Origin: Streptococcus sanguinis
GTDB taxonomy: Bacteria > Bacillota > Bacilli > Lactobacillales > Streptococcaceae
Length of the DNA stretch: 64,000 bases
Reading direction: 5' to 3'
Assembly: GCF_900475275.1 (NCBI RefSeq)
Contig: NZ_LS483364.1
Coordinates: forward strand, 310,001-374,000
This document shows, in pieces, positions 60,515-64,000 of the stretch. How positions within the stretch are numbered: the first letter of the stretch is position 1; each line of letters begins with the position of its first letter. The notes below the pieces were generated by a model. That model was not told the DNA's origin and did not search any database. It was given only the letters and a program-made list of their open reading frames with translations. The translations under genes were made by a program, and so were the position numbers.

Positions 60515-60781
60515 ATGAAAGCAATTATTACCGTTGTCGGAAAAGATAAAACAGGGATTGTAGCCGGAGTTTCCACTAAAATTGCGGAGCTGGGGCTGAA
60601 TATTGACGATATTTCCCAAACCGTTTTGGAGGAATATTTTACCATGATGGCCTTGGTATCAAGTGATGAAAAGCAAGATTTTACGGCCCTTCGCAATGAG
60701 TTTGAAGCTTTCGGACAAGAGCTCAATGTCAAAATCAACATTCAAAGCGCAGCTATTTTTGATGCCATGTACAATATCTAA
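60515..60781 (+). CDS. ACT-domain protein (UPF0237)
   Basis: An 88-residue single ACT domain, starting MKAIITVVGKDKTGIVAGVSTK, with the ligand-binding-type loop GKDKTGI. Such stand-alone ACT proteins are widespread in Firmicutes and their regulatory ligand is unknown. TGGAG at 60503-60507 supports ATG 60515. It is 10 bp ahead of the UPF0210 gene, a very conserved pair. Confidence 0.88.
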   Translation: MKAIITVVGKDKTGIVAGVSTKIAELGLNIDDISQTVLEEYFTMMALVSSDEKQDFTALRNEFEAFGQELNVKINIQSAAIFDAMYNI

Positions 60782-60791
60782 GGAGTGAAGG

Positions 60792-62129
60792 ATGGATATT
60801 AGACAAGTAACAGAAACCATTGCCATGATTGAGGAGCAGAATTTTGATATTCGGACCATCACCATGGGCATTTCACTCTTAGACTGTATCGACACAGATA
60901 TTGATCGGGCGGCGGAGAAGATTTACCAAAAAATCACGACCAAAGCGAAAGACCTGGTGGCAGTTGGGGATGAAATTGCTGCAGAGCTTGGGATTCCTAT
61001 CGTCAACAAGCGGGTATCTGTGACTCCGATTTCTTTGATTGGGGCAGCGACAGACAGCAGTGACTATGTGCCTCTGGCCAAGGCTTTAGACAAGGCGGCC
61101 AAGGAAATCGGTGTTGATTTTATCGGTGGTTTCTCTGCCTTGGTTCAAAAGGGCTATCAAAAAGGCGATGAAATCCTCATTAATTCTATTCCACGTGCTT
61201 TGGCTGAGACGGATAAGGTCTGCTCCTCTGTCAATATCGGCTCAACCAAGACTGGCATCAATATGACGGCAGTTGCGGATATGGGGCGGATTATCAAGGA
61301 AACAGCCCAGCTTTCTGACATGGGTGCGGCCAAGCTAGTCGTCTTTGCTAATGCAGTAGAGGACAATCCTTTTATGGCAGGTGCCTTCCATGGTGTTGGT
61401 GAAGCAGATGTGGTCATCAATGTCGGAGTTTCTGGGCCTGGTGTTGTTAAGCGAGCCTTGGAAAAGGTCCGTGGTGAGAGTTTTGACGTGGTCGCGGAAA
61501 CGGTCAAGAAAACGGCCTTCAAAATCACCCGTATTGGTCAGTTAGTCGGTCAGATGGCCAGCGAGCGTCTGGGTGTCAAGTTCGGGATTGTTGACTTGAG
61601 TCTGGCTCCAACACCGGCAGTCGGAGATTCAGTGGCCCGTGTCTTGGAAGAAATGGGCTTGGAAACAGTCGGTACTCATGGCACGACAGCGGCACTCGCC
61701 CTGCTCAATGACCAAGTTAAAAAAGGCGGTGTTATGGCCTGCAATCAGGTTGGCGGACTGTCTGGTGCTTTCATCCCTGTGTCAGAAGACGAGGGCATGA
61801 TTGCGGCTGTGCAAAACGGCTCGCTCAATCTAGAAAAGCTAGAAGCTATGACAGCTATCTGCTCGGTAGGTTTGGATATGATTGCTATTCCAGAGGCGAC
61901 GCCAGCTGAAACCATCGCAGCCATGATTGCGGATGAAGCGGCGATTGGAGTTATCAATCAGAAGACAACAGCTGTGCGGATTATTCCGAAAGGCAAGGAA
62001 GGCGATATGATTGAATTTGGCGGGCTCTTGGGAACAGCTCCGGTCATGAAGGTCAATCAAGCTTCGTCTGCTGCCTTTATCGCGCGGGGCGGTCAGATTC
62101 CAGCGCCTATTCACAGCTTTAAAAACTAA
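60792..62129 (+). CDS. UPF0210 / PFL family protein (DUF711)
   Basis: A 445-residue soluble protein of the DUF711 family, with conserved blocks [41 protein letters not shown] and [26 protein letters not shown]. Structures of the family resemble pyruvate-formate-lyase-like barrels but no reaction is established. It follows the ACT protein in one operon, so the two probably act together, with ACT as sensor. Confidence 0.9.
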   Translation: MDIRQVTETIAMIEEQNFDIRTITMGISLLDCIDTDIDRAAEKIYQKITTKAKDLVAVGDEIAAELGIPIVNKRVSVTPISLIGAATDSSDYVPLAKALDKAAKEIGVDFIGGFSALVQKGYQKGDEILINSIPRALAETDKVCSSVNIGSTKTGINMTAVADMGRIIKETAQLSDMGAAKLVVFANAVEDNPFMAGAFHGVGEADVVINVGVSGPGVVKRALEKVRGESFDVVAETVKKTAFKITRIGQLVGQMASERLGVKFGIVDLSLAPTPAVGDSVARVLEEMGLETVGTHGTTAALALLNDQVKKGGVMACNQVGGLSGAFIPVSEDEGMIAAVQNGSLNLEKLEAMTAICSVGLDMIAIPEATPAETIAAMIADEAAIGVINQKTTAVRIIPKGKEGDMIEFGGLLGTAPVMKVNQASSAAFIARGGQIPAPIHSFKN

Positions 62130-62261
62130 AAAGCTAGATTTGAAACAGTTTTTAAGAAAGCAGCGTAAAGGACAGTTATTCAGTTTCCGAGTAGGAGTTT
62201 GCGGGATTGAATCTAGCTGGATGCTTGAAATGTAGGGGATTATAAGGAGATTGTTTAGGTT

Positions 62262-63158
62262 ATGAATAAAAGAGAGCTAGCTGAGCTGGCCCTTGATTTA
62301 GGTTTGGATGTTGATAAGGAGAGCGGCATTATATATGGTCGTAGAAGGGATTATGCTTTTTATCTAGAGACCATAACAGATGGCGACGAATTTGCGATTT
62401 TCTTTTCAGTCAGATGTGAGCAGGGCTATATAGGTCGAGATACCTTGGAAGCTTTGATCAACGATTCCGAGGTTTTGATTGATTTTGAAAGAGCTGGCTA
62501 TAACTTGGCCTGTCAGATTTTGGCTGATCAGGATCGAGATCTGCTGCCGGATATTTTGGAGGAGGCTATCGAGGACTGCACCCGCTACTTTGAGGAGCAA
62601 GGGCTGGTTAGCGCCTGTGAAAAAACCGGTGAAACCGGAGATGTGGACTTGTATCAGATCAAAGGAGATTGGCTCTTTCTCACGCCATCTAGCTATGAGC
62701 GGATGGTTTCCATCTCACAGGATAAGGTGACAAAGCGCTCCCTTCCTCATCAAAGTCCGCAGAAAATACATTATTTTCTGGGTGTTCTCGGAGCATTCTT
62801 GACGAGCTTGCTTGGCGCATGTCTTGTCTTCTTTCTGACAGGTGCATCCTTGGCCATGGGCTTCATATCAGGTTTTACACTGCTATTTAGCATTGCTTGC
62901 TATGAAAAGTTTGTCAAAGGTATTTCTGTTTTAGGAATTGTGGCAAGTTTCTTTTTTACTTTAGCGATGAGCTTTGTAGCTGTTCAAATTGGTTATGCCA
63001 ATTCTTTTTACCAAGGGGAAGGCAATATTTTGCAAGCCATTATCGCTATTAATAAAGCTGCTTTATCCGGACAGTTTGGTCTTAATTATTGGCTCCATTA
63101 TCTGTACATTATTCTTGGGTGTGTCAGTGCCGTAAAAGTTCATATTAAGTCTCTATAG
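62262..63158 (+). CDS. Membrane protein of unknown function with soluble N-terminus
   Basis: A 298-residue protein with a hydrophilic N-terminal domain (residues 1-165, very acidic) and four transmembrane helices (about 168-190, 194-212, 220-243, 270-295). I do not recognise it. The N-terminal ELAELALDLGLDVDKESGIIYGRRRDYAFYL suggests a compact alpha/beta domain. AAGGAGATTG is a good ribosome binding site. Confidence 0.65.
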   Translation: MNKRELAELALDLGLDVDKESGIIYGRRRDYAFYLETITDGDEFAIFFSVRCEQGYIGRDTLEALINDSEVLIDFERAGYNLACQILADQDRDLLPDILEEAIEDCTRYFEEQGLVSACEKTGETGDVDLYQIKGDWLFLTPSSYERMVSISQDKVTKRSLPHQSPQKIHYFLGVLGAFLTSLLGACLVFFLTGASLAMGFISGFTLLFSIACYEKFVKGISVLGIVASFFFTLAMSFVAVQIGYANSFYQGEGNILQAIIAINKAALSGQFGLNYWLHYLYIILGCVSAVKVHIKSL

Positions 63159-63288
63159 TTGATTAGATGCTGATTTCACGGTGAGCTGCTGTCTATCATA
63201 GTGGGAAACCGGGTTCTCCCTCTTCTTTATCTAAAGAATACGAAGGCCTATACTATAATAAACAAAGAAAAAATAAAAGAGGTGAAGT

Positions 63289-63990
63289 ATGTCAAAAACA
63301 AGACTCTATGTTATCCGTCATGGCAAGACCATGTTCAATACTATCGGCCGGGCTCAAGGTTGGTCTGATACCCCGCTGACTGCTAAAGGGGAGCGCGGTA
63401 TTCGCGAGCTGGGTATCGGATTGCGAGAGTCTGGTTTGCCTTTTGTCAAGGCTTTTTCCAGTGATAGTGGTCGGACCATTCAGACCATGGGGATTATCCT
63501 AGAGGAGCTGGGCCTGACTGGTCAGATTCCCTATCGCTATGACAAGCGCATCCGGGAGTGGTGTTTCGGCAGTTTTGATGGTGCTTATGGTGGTGAGCTC
63601 TTTCATGGCGTTATCCCACGAGTTCTTAAGACGGATAATTACAAAGAACTCAGTTGGCCGGATTTGGCGAATGGCCTGGTAGAAGTGGATTCGGCAGGTT
63701 GGGCTGAGCCTTGGGACAAGCTAAGCGGTCGGATTTTAGAAGGATTTGAAGCCATTGCTAGAGAGGTGGAGTCCTCAGGCGGCGGCAATGCTCTGGTCGT
63801 CAGCCACAGTATGACCATTGGTACTTTGGCTTATCTGGTTGATGAGAATATCACGAAAAATCCTAATGTCGACAATGGCAGTGTCACAGTGCTGGAGTAT
63901 GAAGATGGTCGCTTTAGCATCCAGGCCTTGGGTGATGTGTCTTACCGTCAGATCGGCGCAGCCACATTGGACCGAGAAAATCAAGAATGA
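63289..63990 (+). CDS. Histidine phosphatase family protein (PGAM-like)
   Basis: A 233-residue enzyme of the phosphoglycerate-mutase superfamily. The phospho-histidine motif is YVIRHGKTMFN (residues 7-17, His about 11), with the acid site IREWCFGSFDG and the second histidine in VVSHSMTIG. It is larger than the sugar phosphatases of this group and its substrate is unknown. AAAGAGGTGAAGT precedes the ATG. Confidence 0.88.
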   Translation: MSKTRLYVIRHGKTMFNTIGRAQGWSDTPLTAKGERGIRELGIGLRESGLPFVKAFSSDSGRTIQTMGIILEELGLTGQIPYRYDKRIREWCFGSFDGAYGGELFHGVIPRVLKTDNYKELSWPDLANGLVEVDSAGWAEPWDKLSGRILEGFEAIAREVESSGGGNALVVSHSMTIGTLAYLVDENITKNPNVDNGSVTVLEYEDGRFSIQALGDVSYRQIGAATLDRENQE

Positions 63991-64000
63991 GCAGGAGTTT
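63987..64000 (+). CDS. Possible start of the next gene, cut by the window end
   Basis: ATG at 63987 overlaps the TGA of the phosphatase gene (ATGA) and reads MSRS before the window ends. The arrangement suggests a coupled gene, but only four codons are visible. Confidence 0.35.

Overview
The window looks like a chromosomal segment of an oral Streptococcus of the sanguinis/gordonii type. The evidence is housekeeping genes in a streptococcal arrangement (rplM-rpsI, pnp-cysE-cysS-mrnC, rlmB), LPXTG surface enzymes including a FruA-type fructanase, lipoproteins, extended -10 promoters and CcpA-type cre sites. No rRNA, tRNA or CRISPR array was seen.

Layout. 1-650: a DinJ/YafQ toxin-antitoxin pair with a dyad over its promoter. 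737-5300: pepS, a small stress membrane protein, def, an MFS pump and rsuA. 5404-9980: a PTS operon made of a PRD regulator fused to EIIA, then EIIB, EIIC of the ascorbate class and a TalC-like aldolase. 10150-20600: membrane and lipoproteins (one broken by an in-frame stop), rpsO, an alpha/beta hydrolase, a yjdF gene with a probable yjdF riboswitch, trxA, a PepF/PepB peptidase and a drug-type MFS pump. 20957-31600: pnp, cysE, a YdeI-like fragment-sized protein, a nucleoside phosphorylase, a DHFR-like reductase, cysS, mrnC, a lipoprotein, an aromatic-acid-exporter-like membrane protein, rlmB (possibly leaderless), a Rae1-like NYN protein and DegV. 31638-32632: rplM-rpsI behind an L13 leader.

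32618-44746 is an integrated mobile element in the 3' end of rpsI, bounded by a 25-bp direct repeat. Its backbone is a tyrosine integrase, an excisionase-like HTH protein, a pMV158-type HUH Rep protein, an FtsK/TcpA-like ATPase and a membrane protein. A hairpin 35 bp upstream of rep carries in its loop the nonanucleotide used as the nick site by pMV158-family plasmids. Cargo is an unrecognised zinc-ribbon protein, a type II restriction-modification system (C5 methylase, HTH controller, MvaI/BcnI-like endonuclease) and a cadDX cadmium operon; the cargo blocks are separated by related repeats.

44747-50490 is a second accessory zone: a decayed relative of the same integrase directly beyond the right attachment site, about 800 bp of debris, an XRE regulator and OLD-family nuclease, a P-loop GTPase translationally coupled to a small membrane protein, and a 5'-truncated ATP-grasp gene that probably marks the edge of the insertion.

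50587-64000 returns to chromosome: two LPXTG enzymes (fructanase and an M14 peptidase) with similar cre-overlapped promoters, a MerR regulator divergent from a dehydrogenase whose promoter has the 19-bp MerR spacer, an ACT-domain protein with its UPF0210 partner, an unknown membrane protein and a histidine phosphatase. All functional assignments rest on reading motifs; no database search was possible.
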